64,000 bases of DNA. Source: Streptomyces sp. NBC_00335 (lineage in GTDB: Bacteria; Actinomycetota; Actinomycetes; Streptomycetales; Streptomycetaceae). This document shows positions 41,008 to 49,722 of this stretch, piece by piece. The notes beneath the pieces were generated by a model, which did not search any database, was not told where the DNA came from, and saw only the letters and a program-made list of their open reading frames with translations. The stretch lies in NCBI RefSeq assembly GCF_036127095.1, contig NZ_CP108006.1:7121501-7185500 (forward strand). Direction: 5' to 3'. The position numbers were made by a program, and so were the translations under genes. Position 1 is the stretch's first letter. Every line of letters begins with the position of its first letter.

Positions 41008-41918
41008 CCTCCGCCGTTCCCCGCCCCGGGCTCGGCCTCGGCTTCGGGCTCGGCCTCCGGCTCCACCCGCCAGTGCCCGTCCGGCACGCCCACCAGCCCG
41101 TACAGCGTCCGCACGGGCGAGCGCGCCGGCAGCAGCACCACCCCGGCCAGCAGGGCGAACGCCCCGATCCCGGCCCACCACCCCAGCAGCCGGACGAGGA
41201 CGCTCGCGCCCACCGCCCCCGCGAAGGGCAGCGCGTAGACCCCCGCCCCGGCGATCGCCACCGCGACCACCCGGGGCACCTTGAGGTCCGCCGCGGCGCC
41301 CGGCAGCCGCCAGCCCTCCACGAGCCAGCCGATCTCGGCCAGCAGCATCGTGCCGATGACGGCCGTCCCGAAGATCAGCACGGCCAGGAAGGTGCCCGAG
41401 GTCGCGAAGGCCAGGACGCCGTTCGCGACACCGGCCGAGGCCCAGTCCGAGTAGGCCCCCGGGTCGGCGCTCAGCAGCCGCTCGTACCCCGTGCCGTCCC
41501 ACCCGTGGATCAGGGTGAAGAACAGCAGGAAGTACCCGGCCACCGCCTGGAGGTACCCCCAGTACCCGGCACCGACCAGGACGAACAGCCGCGCCGTCAG
41601 GAAGCCGAGCAGCGCGCCGACCACCACCGAGGCCCCGTAGAAGAGCGCGAAGCCGGCCCACACGCCCTCGTGGTCGCGGGCCACGTGCATCGTGGACCAG
41701 GCCGGGTTCTGCCACATCAGGTACACCCCCGTGGGGGCGGGCAGCAGCGCCGCGTAGAGCAGGGTGAGCGCCAGGTACGGATTGGCCGCGCGGCTCCTCG
41801 TACGGACTCCCTCGCCCCGGACCGACCGCTCCCACCACTGGAGCTGGCGCCCGGCGGCCACCGCGAAGGTGGCGCCGATGCCGTACGCCCACAGCGGCGC
41901 GGCCTGGAGGGGGATCAC
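41004..41918 (-). CDS. Polytopic membrane protein in DUF6230-DUF6114 operon
   Basis: A 304-residue protein of unknown function with about eight membrane helices (LTLLYAALLPAPTGVYLMW, GASVVVGALLGFLTARLF, AVAGYFLLFFTLIHGWDG and others). A Glu/Pro/Ala-rich tail of 30 residues ends it. GTG 41916-41918 overlaps the stop of the DUF6114 gene, so it is the third gene of a coupled operon. LIHGWDGTGYERLLSADPGA is a conserved-looking loop between helices. It may form a membrane complex with the other two products. Confidence 0.72.
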   Translation of the reverse strand: MIPLQAAPLWAYGIGATFAVAAGRQLQWWERSVRGEGVRTRSRAANPYLALTLLYAALLPAPTGVYLMWQNPAWSTMHVARDHEGVWAGFALFYGASVVVGALLGFLTARLFVLVGAGYWGYLQAVAGYFLLFFTLIHGWDGTGYERLLSADPGAYSDWASAGVANGVLAFATSGTFLAVLIFGTAVIGTMLLAEIGWLVEGWRLPGAAADLKVPRVVAVAIAGAGVYALPFAGAVGASVLVRLLGWWAGIGAFALLAGVVLLPARSPVRTLYGLVGVPDGHWRVEPEAEPEAEAEPGAGNGGG

Positions 41919-42877
41919 GAGGCCACCAGCCGCAGGTCGTCGGTCTTGATCACGTCGGAGGTGACGAGCGCCTGCTCCGCGCTCACCCGGGTCATGAAGA
42001 CGAACGGCGGGATGACCGGGGGAGCGGGCAGCCCGTCGGGGCTGAAGGTCACGCAGAGCAGTCCCTCGATGCACCCGCTGAACCTCGTCAGGTACAAGGT
42101 CACGTCGCCGCTCAGGTCGAGCCTCTTCGCGGCGAGCCCGTACTCCTCGCGGCCGTCGCGGGTGCGCAGCTCGTAGTCGGTGAGCGTGGCGGCCCGCATC
42201 CGCAGCACCAGCACCTTCAGCGGGCCGTCCGCCGTGGGCACGTGGGTGACCCCCGCGAAGGCGAACCCCTGCGGGGCGAAGAGCGAGGTGGTCACGGTCG
42301 GGGGAGTGCGCGCGGCCATCGGCGGACCGGCCTGAGCGGCCCTCGCCTCCCCGGTGCCCGCCACCAGCGAGGCGAGCAGCACCACCGGCAGCGCGACCGC
42401 CAGCGTGCGCGGCCCGCTGCCGTCCAGGCTCGGGACGTACGGGCCCTCCTCGCCCGCCTCCGGATCGGGCAGCGGGGTCCAGCCGAAGGCCAGCGCGCTG
42501 CCCGCGATGCCGAGCAGCATGCCGAGGAGGAAGCCCCCGAGGTTGGTCGCCACGAAGGACAGCACCGAGAGCAGCAGCGCGTGGATGGAGACGTAGGCCC
42601 GGGCCTGCGGCAGCAGCCACAGGAACAGGCCGGCGGCGATCAGCGCGAGGCCGATCCCGATGGCGGCGATCCCGCCGAGGCCCAGGCTGACCAGCACCGT
42701 GAGCGGGGAGAGCGGGACCAGCAGCAGCTCGGTCCCGCCCAGGATCACCAGCAGCCCGCCCCAGAAGGGACGGGTGCGGCGCCAGGCGCGCAGCCGCCGC
42801 CGGGGGCCGGGCAGCGGGAGCCGACGCTCCAGCCATCCGCTGCCCGGCCCGGCGGCCCCGCGCAGGCCTAGAAGCAC
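41915..42877 (-). CDS. DUF6114 membrane protein with C-terminal extracytoplasmic domain
   Basis: A 320-residue protein. Residues 25-165 match DUF6114: RTRPFWGGLLVILGGTELLL, four helices and ATNLGGFLLGMLLGIAGSAL. Residues 180-320 are a beta-rich domain after one more helix (LAVALPVVLLASLVAG) with two Cys at SGCIEGLLC. That part resembles the DUF6230 secreted partner's fold in outline. GTG 42877 overlaps the end of the DUF6230 gene by 10 bases. The pair is widespread in streptomycetes with unknown role, possibly in lipid or surface biology. Confidence 0.8.
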   Translation of the reverse strand: MLLGLRGAAGPGSGWLERRLPLPGPRRRLRAWRRTRPFWGGLLVILGGTELLLVPLSPLTVLVSLGLGGIAAIGIGLALIAAGLFLWLLPQARAYVSIHALLLSVLSFVATNLGGFLLGMLLGIAGSALAFGWTPLPDPEAGEEGPYVPSLDGSGPRTLAVALPVVLLASLVAGTGEARAAQAGPPMAARTPPTVTTSLFAPQGFAFAGVTHVPTADGPLKVLVLRMRAATLTDYELRTRDGREEYGLAAKRLDLSGDVTLYLTRFSGCIEGLLCVTFSPDGLPAPPVIPPFVFMTRVSAEQALVTSDVIKTDDLRLVAS

Positions 42878-43512
42878 TTCTTGCCGTCCAGGCTGACGTT
42901 CAGCTTCAGGCCCTTGAGGTGGAAGTTGCCGCCGGTCGCCGACCAGGCGTGCGACTTCACGTCCACCACCTCGATGTCCCCGGCCTGGAGGCCGAACTTG
43001 CCGGCCTCGCCCTTGATCCCGCCGACCTGGTCGAGGGTGGAGGCGTCGCGGCCGATCTGCGCCGTCCCGAAGACTGCGTCGCCGGCCAGGTCCTCGCCGT
43101 CGATGACGAGATTGCTGGCGGTGACGTTGCCGGACGGGCCGCCGGCGGTCAGCTTGAAGACCACCTTGCCCACCGGGGTGTCCACCTCGGCGGCCTGGCA
43201 GATGTCCGTGAGGGTGGCCTCGCCGATGCCCAGCAGCGCCACGGGATGCCCCTTGCCGTCGACGGAGCGGTCGGTGTGCACGTAGGAGGCCAGGCCCTTG
43301 CTGCTCAGTTTGGATGAGGAGACCTGGAAGCTCGTCCCCGAGACGGCGAAGGAGGCGGCGAGCGCGCCCTGCGCCATGACCATCGCCATCGCCCCGACCG
43401 CGACGACCGCGGGCATCGCGACGGCTGCGGTCTTCTTCCAGTTGGTCCGGCCCTCGGGCGTGTTTCTCGTACTTCTCGTGCTTCTCGTCGTGCTCGTCCT
43501 GCCGTTGCCCAT
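42868..43512 (-). CDS. DUF6230 secreted/anchored protein
   Basis: A 214-residue protein. A long basic N terminus (first 25 residues, RTSTTRSTRSTRN) precedes one hydrophobic helix (AVAMPAVVAVGAMAMVMAQG). The exported part is beta-rich, with ASFAVSGTSFQVSSSKL and TLTDICQAAEV and a C-terminal Cys at KKCF. GGGAGGAC lies before the ATG. First gene of a three-gene operon with DUF6114 and a polytopic protein, and divergent from a TetR regulator. DUF6230 proteins have no assigned activity. Confidence 0.85.
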   Translation of the reverse strand: MGNGRTSTTRSTRSTRNTPEGRTNWKKTAAVAMPAVVAVGAMAMVMAQGALAASFAVSGTSFQVSSSKLSSKGLASYVHTDRSVDGKGHPVALLGIGEATLTDICQAAEVDTPVGKVVFKLTAGGPSGNVTASNLVIDGEDLAGDAVFGTAQIGRDASTLDQVGGIKGEAGKFGLQAGDIEVVDVKSHAWSATGGNFHLKGLKLNVSLDGKKCF

Positions 43513-43623
43513 GATGTGGTCCTCCCGTACGTCGTCCGGTGCGCAGGGGGAGTGCAAAGGGGGGTGCAACAGGGGTCTGCCATACTTCGGGCTTCCTGTG
43601 GCAGTTCGAGGCTAGGGCTGAAT

Positions 43624-43638
43624 TTGAATAATAGTCAA
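43624..43638. promoter_or_regulatory. AT-rich palindrome between DUF6230 operon and tetR
   Basis: TTGAATAATAGTCAA, symmetric at 12 of 15 positions (TTGAnTAnTAnTCAA). In a strongly GC-rich region this is a clear candidate for the TetR-family operator; it overlaps the proposed TTG start of the regulator. Confidence 0.5.
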
Positions 43639-44532
43639 CAGCGCGGAACGACCGGCCGTTCGCAGGTTCGGCGGGCCGAACTGATAGCGATCGGGCGCAA
43701 GTTGTTCGCCGACACCTCGTACGACGCGCTCTCCATGGACGACATCGCCAAGCACGCGGGCGTCGCCAAGGGGCTCATCTACTACTACTTCAAGAGCAAA
43801 CGCGGCTACTACCTGGCCATCGTCGAGGACTCGGTGGCCGAGCTCGTGGCCCGCGCCGCGGGCGAGAGCGAGCTGCCCAACGCGCAGCGGGTGCGCAGCA
43901 CCATCGACGGCTACCTGTACTACGCCGAGCACCACCAGGCCGCCTACCGCACCATCGTCACGGGCGGGGTCGGCTCCGACTCCGAGGTGCTCGCCATCCG
44001 CGACGCCGTCCGCGAGGAACTCATGGCGACCATCGCGGAAGGCGCGTACGGCCGCCGCGAGATCCCGCCGATCGCCCGGCTGGCACTGGTCGGCTGGCTG
44101 GCGGGCGTCGAGGGCAGCACCCTCGACTGGATCGGCCCGGGGGAGGCTCCGGCGCGGGTTCCGGCGCAGGGCTCCGCGCAGGGCTGTGAGGAGATCGCCG
44201 GCGAGGCCTGTGACGAGACCTTGGGCGAGGCCTCGGTCGAGACGCCCGGCCGGACCTCTGGACAAACCCCCGGCGAGACCTCTGGCCAGACCCCTGAGTG
44301 CGTCCCTGGGCAAGCCCCCGAGCACACCCCCGAGCACGCCCTCGCCCAGGCCCGGGAAGGCCGGGGCTCCGGGGCCCCGGGGCATCCCGGCCACCCGGAC
44401 CGGGCCGAGTTCGGCGCCCTGCTGGTGCGCACGCTGCGTGCGACCCTGACGGTGATCGAGGAGTTCGCCCCCGAATGCCCGGCCCCGCCCGTCCCCGAGG
44501 AGGATCTCGCGCCCGTGACGGGAAGCCCCTGA
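43624..44532 (+). CDS. TetR-family regulator with tetrapeptide-repeat insertion
   Basis: A 302-residue regulator, longer than the usual 190-220. The DNA-binding part is clear: AELIAIGRKLFADTSYDALSMDD, IAKHAGVAKGLIYYYFKSK (residues 41-59). The effector domain runs to about 170 (ARLALVGWLAGVEGSTLDW). Then come about 75 residues of GETS/GQTP/EHTP tetrapeptides coded by a 12-bp tandem repeat (44140-44352), and only afterwards the final helix (AEFGALLVRTLRATLTVIEE). The repeats therefore split the dimerisation domain. TTG 43624 is chosen as start; upstream candidates would enter the leader region. It probably represses the divergent DUF6230 operon and itself. Confidence 0.82.
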   Translation: MNNSQQRGTTGRSQVRRAELIAIGRKLFADTSYDALSMDDIAKHAGVAKGLIYYYFKSKRGYYLAIVEDSVAELVARAAGESELPNAQRVRSTIDGYLYYAEHHQAAYRTIVTGGVGSDSEVLAIRDAVREELMATIAEGAYGRREIPPIARLALVGWLAGVEGSTLDWIGPGEAPARVPAQGSAQGCEEIAGEACDETLGEASVETPGRTSGQTPGETSGQTPECVPGQAPEHTPEHALAQAREGRGSGAPGHPGHPDRAEFGALLVRTLRATLTVIEEFAPECPAPPVPEEDLAPVTGSP

Positions 44533-44676
44533 TCGGGCATACTCAACCGCCGCAGCCTCTTGAACAGGACCTTCCCGCGATCCGGGAGGGCACCATCGGC
44601 TGTGAGCCCCGAGACCCGGCGACGCGTACCACCCTCACGCGTCGCCCCGTGCTTGACGAGTGAGGAGAGCGCCGCC

Positions 44677-45846
44677 ATGACCGACCGCGCGCCGCAGGTG
44701 GACCGATCGCTGCCCACGGAGGAGTCCCGCGACCTGCTCGCGCTCGTTCGCGAGATCGCTCAGCGGGAGATCCGGCCCCGGGCCGCCGAGGAAGAGGACG
44801 CCGGCCGTTTCCCCCGGGAGGTCTTCACCCTTCTCTCCGAGGCCGGACTGCTCGGGCTCCCGTACGCCGGTGAATTCGGCGGCGGCGACCAGCCGTACGA
44901 GGTCTACCTCCAGGTGCTGGAGGAGCTCGCCGCGGCCCGCCTGACCGTCGGGCTCGGTGTCAGCGTGCACTCGCTGGCCTGCCACGGCCTGGCCGGCTAC
45001 GGAACCAAGGAGCAGCAGGCCGCCCACCTGCCCGCCATGCTCGGCGGCGGACTGCTCGGCGCGTACTGCCTCTCCGAGCCGGCCTCGGGCTCGGACGCGG
45101 CCTCCCTGACCACGAAGGCGGTCCGGGACGGCGAAGACTGGGTGATCAGCGGAACGAAGGCCTGGATCACCCACGGCGGCGTCGCCGACTTCTACACGGT
45201 GCTGGCCCGCACCGGCGTGGCCGGCCCGAAGGGCATCACCGCCTTCCTGGTCCCGGGCGACGCGGAGGGCCTCACGGCCGCGGTCCCCGAGAAGAAGATG
45301 GGCATGAAGGGCTCGCCCACCGCCCAGCTGAACTTCGACGGCGTACGGGTACCCGACTCGCGCCGCATCGGCGAGGAGGGTCAGGGCTTCACCATCGCCC
45401 TGGCAGCCCTGGACGCGGGCCGCCTCGGCATCGCCGCGTGCGCCATCGGCGTGGCCCAGGCCGCTCTGGACGAGGCCCTGGCCTACGCCCTGGACCGCAA
45501 GCAGTTCGGACACCCCATCGCGGACTTCCAGGGCCTGCGGTTCATGCTGGCCGACATGGCGACGAAGATCGAGGCGGGCCGCGCGCTGTACCTGGCGGCG
45601 GCCCGGCTGCGGGACGCGGGCAAGCCCTTCTCCCGCCAGGCGGCGATGGCCAAGCTCTTCTGCACCGACGCGGCGATGGCCGTCACCACGGACGCGGTCC
45701 AGGTGCTGGGCGGCTACGGCTACACGGCGGACTTCCCGGTCGAGCGGCTGATGCGCGAAGCGAAGGTCCTCCAGATCGTGGAGGGCACGAACCAGATCCA
45801 GCGCATGGTGATCGCCCGCCACCTGGCGGGCCCCGAATCCCGCTGA
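44677..45846 (+). CDS. Acyl-CoA dehydrogenase
   Basis: A 389-residue FAD enzyme. Helical N domain, then LGAYCLSEPASGSDAASLTT (flavin-binding middle domain), and C-terminal RKQFGHPIADFQGLRFMLADMA with the catalytic Glu in IVEGTNQIQRMVIARHL, as in short/medium-chain enzymes. It oxidises acyl-CoA thioesters to enoyl-CoA in fatty or branched-chain acid breakdown. GAGGAGAG precedes the ATG 44677. It stands alone, 144 bases after the tetR gene, without electron-transfer or hydratase genes. Confidence 0.93.
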   Translation: MTDRAPQVDRSLPTEESRDLLALVREIAQREIRPRAAEEEDAGRFPREVFTLLSEAGLLGLPYAGEFGGGDQPYEVYLQVLEELAAARLTVGLGVSVHSLACHGLAGYGTKEQQAAHLPAMLGGGLLGAYCLSEPASGSDAASLTTKAVRDGEDWVISGTKAWITHGGVADFYTVLARTGVAGPKGITAFLVPGDAEGLTAAVPEKKMGMKGSPTAQLNFDGVRVPDSRRIGEEGQGFTIALAALDAGRLGIAACAIGVAQAALDEALAYALDRKQFGHPIADFQGLRFMLADMATKIEAGRALYLAAARLRDAGKPFSRQAAMAKLFCTDAAMAVTTDAVQVLGGYGYTADFPVERLMREAKVLQIVEGTNQIQRMVIARHLAGPESR

Positions 45847-45864
45847 CCGCGCCGCGGTGAGCGG

Positions 45865-46092
45865 TCAGCCGCCGCCGAAGAGGGGGCCGGTCGGCCAGAT
45901 GGGCGAGGAGGCGATCCGGGACCACTCCGGATCGCGCTGCCCCGGCACGGTCCGGCCGTCCTCCTCCCAACGGGTGAGCAGCGCCTTGTAGATGGGCGGG
46001 TCGGGGGTTTGCCGAACCGATTCTTCGTACCCTGCGGCCGGCGCCCTTCGGCGGCGCCCCACCCTCGGTGTGGAAGTCTCCATCGTGGTCAT
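45865..46092 (-). CDS. Small conserved hypothetical protein
   Basis: A 75-residue soluble protein. The core ESVRQTPDPPIYKALLTRW, then GRTVPGQRDPEWSRIASSP, with conserved Trp and Pro residues, recalls small streptomycete proteins of unknown function found elsewhere. ATG 46092 or ATG 46083 could be the start; neither has a good ribosome site. The frame stays open far upstream through the repeat field, but that part has no coding character. Convergent with the acyl-CoA dehydrogenase gene, 18 bases away. Confidence 0.6.
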   Translation of the reverse strand: MTTMETSTPRVGRRRRAPAAGYEESVRQTPDPPIYKALLTRWEEDGRTVPGQRDPEWSRIASSPIWPTGPLFGGG

Positions 46093-47349
46093 ACCGGGCC
46101 AACGCGCCACCGGACCCACGGGTAACCCCGCCCATCCGTTCGACCTGTCCCCACCGCCGCCACCGGCCCGCCCCCCCCGGCATCCGGAAGCGGCCCCCGG
46201 GTCCCCCCGCTGGCAGCGCGCCCCCCAACCCACCGCACCCCGCAGGCAGCACACGCGTCTGGGCGCCCGCGTCCCGCTCCCGCCGCGCAACGCGGGCATC
46301 CCCTCCGGCAGGGGCGGGTCTGCCACCGGGGCGCCCGCGTCCTGCTCCCGCCGTGCGACGCGGGCGTCCCCTTCGGCAGAGGCGGGTCTGCCACCGGGGC
46401 GCCAGCGTCCCGCTCCCGCCGCGACGCCGATGCCCCCTCCGGCAGGGGCGGGTCTGCCACGGGCCGACGGTGGCCCGGTCCGGGCGGCGCCCGGGGAACG
46501 GTGGAAGGGCGGGTAGGGGACAGTCCCGCAGGGCACCGCCGCCACCGCCAAGGCCATGACATGACCTCTCCTCCGGGCACCCGGAAGCGTCCCCCGGATC
46601 CACCACCGCCCCCGCTGGCAGCGCGCCCCCCAATCCACCGCACCCCGCAGGCAGCACACGCGTCCGGGTGCCCGAGACCTGCTCCCGCCGCGCGACGCGG
46701 CCTCCCCTCGCGCAGAGGCGGGCCTGCCACCGACCGAACCCGGCCCCGCCGACCGGGACCCGGCCGGGACCCGACCGGCGGGCGTCCTCCGGGATCCCGC
46801 ACCCCACCGGGAGCGAGGGCCTCCGCTCGCGCAGAGGCGGGTCCACCACCGGCCGACCCCTCGCAGGCGCCCTCCGGCTAGCCCGCGCCCCGCGGGAAGT
46901 GCGCGCCTTCCCGCACGCAAAGGCGGGTCCGCCACGGACCGACCGGGGCCCCGCCCGTCGGGCCCGGCCGGGCCTCCCGCATCCCGCCGGAAGGCGCGCC
47001 CTTCCTCACGCCGAGGCGGGTCTTCCGCCACCGGACCGACCGGGACCCCTGAGGATCCCGCATCGCGGGGAGCGCGGCCCTGCCATCCCACACAAGCGGG
47101 GCCGACCTGGTCGGGCAGGCCGCCGGGCGCCGGCCCGGGAAGCCCCCGAACGGGCGCGCCCGGTCCTCCGGGGCCACCCCGGGCACCTCGGGGAGCCCCC
47201 CATCCCCCGTCAACGGCCCGCCCAACCGGGCCCCCGCACGATGTGTCTCCCTGCCAGTTCGTGCCACAACCCTGTTCCCCACCACGCAATCTGACGTACC
47301 GTCATCTCCGCCCAGGTGTCACCCTCGCACCCGTTTCCGGAGGTTCGTC
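46093..47349. repeat. 1.25-kb gene-free repeat field
   Basis: No convincing gene in either direction. Repeats include a 115-base direct pair (about 46181-46295 and 46577-46690) sharing GCAGGCAGCACACGCGTC. At least seven copies of GGCGGGTCTGCCACC or variants occur, near 46314, 46380, 46446, 46717, 46832, 46922 and 47015, some followed by CGGGGCGCCCGCGTCC. Copy 2 of the interspersed repeat lies at 46478-46534. The open frames across it on both strands are products of high GC. The promoter of the gene at 47350 should be in the last 100 bases. Confidence 0.8.
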
Positions 47350-48483
47350 ATGCCCGCCGACCGTCCCGTACCGCTCGATGAATACCCCATCCACCAGGCC
47401 CCGTTGTCGATGAAGCACCTCGTCACCGGCGACCGCAACGCCTACGACCGCTGCATCTTCCACGTCTTCGACCACGCGGGCCGCGCCGTCCTGATACTCG
47501 GCCTCGGGGTCTACCCCAACGCCGGCGTCATCGACGCCTACGCCACCCTCCGGGTCGGCGACGAACTCCTCGCGGTCCGGGCCTCCGACGCCCTCACCGA
47601 CGACCGTATGAACCTCTCCGTCGGCCCGCTCCGCATCACCGTCGACGAACCCCTCCGGCGGCTCACCCTCTCCTGCGCCGCCGACCCCGAGGACCCCGAC
47701 GGGCTCTCGTACGAGATCACCTGGACCGCCGAGTTCCCCGCCGTGTGGGAGCCGCACCACACCCAGCGCCGGGGCGACCGCCTCATCCTGGAAGGCCGCC
47801 GCTTCGTCCAGGCGGGCAGCGTCACCGGCACCATCCGGGCCAAGGGCGAGGAGTTCACCCTCGACGCCGACTGGACCGGCACCCGCGACCGCAGTTGGGG
47901 CGTGCGCCCGATTCCCGGCGAGGAGGGCGGCCGCGCCGCCGAGGAGCACCGGCCCGAGGGTTTCCACTGGCTCTGGATCCCCGTCCGGTTCGAGGACCGC
48001 TTCCTGATGGTCATCACCCAGGAGGACGCCGACGGCCACCGGGCCCTCAGCGAGGCCGTCCAGGTCTTCCCCGAGGGCAGCGGCCGCCACGACGTGCAAC
48101 TCGGCTGGCCGCACACCGACATCCGCTATCGCCCGGGCGGCCGCCACCCCGAGAGCGCCGTCGTCCACCTCACCGATCCGGCCGGCCGCAAACCCCTCGA
48201 ACTCGGCGTGGAGATCATGAACTCCTCCCCGCTCGCCGTCGGAGCCGGCTACCCGCCCGCCTCCGACTGGCAGCACGGCACCTGGCAGGGGCGCGGCTGG
48301 ACCGACCGCCGCACCTACGACCTCTCCGACCCCTCGGCCCACCCCATGGCCGCCTTCGGCGTCACCGACCACTCGGCCCGCTTCACCCTCGAAGGCCGCA
48401 CCGGCTACGGCATCTTCGAGCACGGCAGCTTCGGCCGCCACGACCCCAGCGGCTTCGCCGACTACAGCTCGGTGGCCCCGTAA
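47350..48483 (+). CDS. Hypothetical beta-rich protein (DUF7064/7065-like), paired with phosphotransferase
   Basis: A 377-residue soluble protein that I cannot assign firmly. It is beta-rich and Trp-rich (GFHWLWIPVRFEDRFLMVI, RDRSWGVRPIPGEEG), a pattern of the lipocalin-like hydroxyneurosporene-synthase-type DUF7064/7065 proteins. No membrane helix or signal is visible. GGAGG precedes the ATG at 47350. The phosphotransferase gene follows after 98 bases containing CCGCAT repeats. The pair is probably an operon acting on a lipid-like or CoA-linked substrate; that is inference. Confidence 0.68.
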   Translation: MPADRPVPLDEYPIHQAPLSMKHLVTGDRNAYDRCIFHVFDHAGRAVLILGLGVYPNAGVIDAYATLRVGDELLAVRASDALTDDRMNLSVGPLRITVDEPLRRLTLSCAADPEDPDGLSYEITWTAEFPAVWEPHHTQRRGDRLILEGRRFVQAGSVTGTIRAKGEEFTLDADWTGTRDRSWGVRPIPGEEGGRAAEEHRPEGFHWLWIPVRFEDRFLMVITQEDADGHRALSEAVQVFPEGSGRHDVQLGWPHTDIRYRPGGRHPESAVVHLTDPAGRKPLELGVEIMNSSPLAVGAGYPPASDWQHGTWQGRGWTDRRTYDLSDPSAHPMAAFGVTDHSARFTLEGRTGYGIFEHGSFGRHDPSGFADYSSVAP

Positions 48484-48581
48484 CCCCGGACGGAACGACC
48501 GGCGCCGCACCGCAACCACCCGCATCCGCATCCGCAACCGCATCCGCCACCTCAACAGCCAAGCCAGAGAAGGGGTTTCCC

Positions 48582-49685
48582 ATGGCAGGACCGGCACCGC
48601 GCCCCCGCACCTCCACCCGCGAACCCGAGGAGCTGGGCCGGCGCCTCGCCGCCTGGCTCGACGCCGAACTCCCCGGCGCGAAGGTCACCAACGTCTCCGT
48701 CCCCGGTTCCAACGGGATGTCCAGCGAGACTCTGCTCTTCGACATTGAGCACCCCGACGCCCCGATCCGCGCCTGCGCCCTGCGCCTCGCCGCCGACCCG
48801 GCCGCCTACACCGTCTTCCCCACCTACGACATGCCCCGCCAGCACCGGGTCATGAGCCTGGTCGCCGCCCACACCGACCTGCCGGTCCCGCGGGTGCAGT
48901 GGCTGGAAGAGGACCCCGGGCCGCTCGGGGCCCCCTTCTTCGTGATGGCCCGCGCCGAAGGGCGCGTACCGCCCGACGTGATGCCGTACACCTACGAGGG
49001 GAACTGGCTGCACGCCGCGACCGACGCACAGCGCGCCGAGCTCCAGGAGGCGAGCATCGCGCTGCTCGCCCGGCTGCACGACCAGTTCCCGCCCGAGGAG
49101 GCGCGGTTCCTCCTCCCGGACGGCGACGGGAGCCCGCTGCGCCGGCACGTCGAGTCCCAACGCGCCTACTACGACTGGGTGGTGGCGGGGAAGTCCCGGT
49201 CACCGCTGCTGGAGCGGGCGTTCGCCCGCCTCGAAGAGCTGTGGCCGGACGACGAGGGCGGCCCGGCCGTCCTCAACTGGGGTGACGCGCGCATCGGCAA
49301 CGTCATCTACCAGCCCGACGGCTTCGAACCGGTGGCCGTACTCGACTGGGAGATGGCGGCCTGCGCCCCGCGCGAAGTCGACCTGGGCTGGACCGTCTAC
49401 CTGCACTGCTTCTTCCAGGACCTGACCGTCGGTTTCGGCCAGCCGGGCCTGCCGGGCTTCCTGCGCCGCGAGGACATAGAACGCCGGTACGCCGAACTCA
49501 CCGGGCACGCGCCGCGGGACATGGACTTCCACACGCTCTACGCCGCCCTGCGGCACGGGATCGTGATGCTGCGCATCGCCTACCGGCAGGCGCACTTCGG
49601 CGAGGTCGAGATCCCGGCGGACCCCGACAGCCTGATCCTGCACCATGCCAGTCTCACCGCCATGGTGCAGGGAACGTACTGGTAG
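48582..49685 (+). CDS. APH-like phosphotransferase family protein
   Basis: A 367-residue protein of the aminoglycoside-phosphotransferase/ACAD10 fold. The nucleotide loop is around GSNGMSSETLLFDI; the catalytic loop reads VLNWGDARIGNVIY at about 228-241, with Asn-Trp-Gly-Asp where the family usually has H-G-D; the metal motif is VLDWEMAACAPREVDLGW. The Asp and Asn needed for catalysis are present. In actinobacteria such proteins accompany acyl-CoA dehydrogenases and may phosphorylate hydroxy-acyl groups. GAGAAGGGG precedes the ATG. Confidence 0.85.
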   Translation: MAGPAPRPRTSTREPEELGRRLAAWLDAELPGAKVTNVSVPGSNGMSSETLLFDIEHPDAPIRACALRLAADPAAYTVFPTYDMPRQHRVMSLVAAHTDLPVPRVQWLEEDPGPLGAPFFVMARAEGRVPPDVMPYTYEGNWLHAATDAQRAELQEASIALLARLHDQFPPEEARFLLPDGDGSPLRRHVESQRAYYDWVVAGKSRSPLLERAFARLEELWPDDEGGPAVLNWGDARIGNVIYQPDGFEPVAVLDWEMAACAPREVDLGWTVYLHCFFQDLTVGFGQPGLPGFLRREDIERRYAELTGHAPRDMDFHTLYAALRHGIVMLRIAYRQAHFGEVEIPADPDSLILHHASLTAMVQGTYW

Positions 49686-49722
49686 ACGCCTCGGTGGCCG
49701 TCGGGGCCATTCCGGCCGGGGG

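Noticed and set aside
46281..46290. GCGCAAC match inside the repeat field
   Set aside because: It is a single copy in a GC-rich repeat unit without phased partners, unlike the groups at 4060 and 12184.
46250..47060. Repeat units at 46-47 kb as a possible CRISPR array
   Set aside because: Spacing is irregular (66 to several hundred bases), units are degenerate, spacers are related to each other and there are no cas genes.
45865..47289. 474-residue minus-strand frame through the repeat field
   Set aside because: Only the last 75 residues look like a protein; the rest is translated repeat DNA rich in Arg, Gly, Pro and Cys in all frames.
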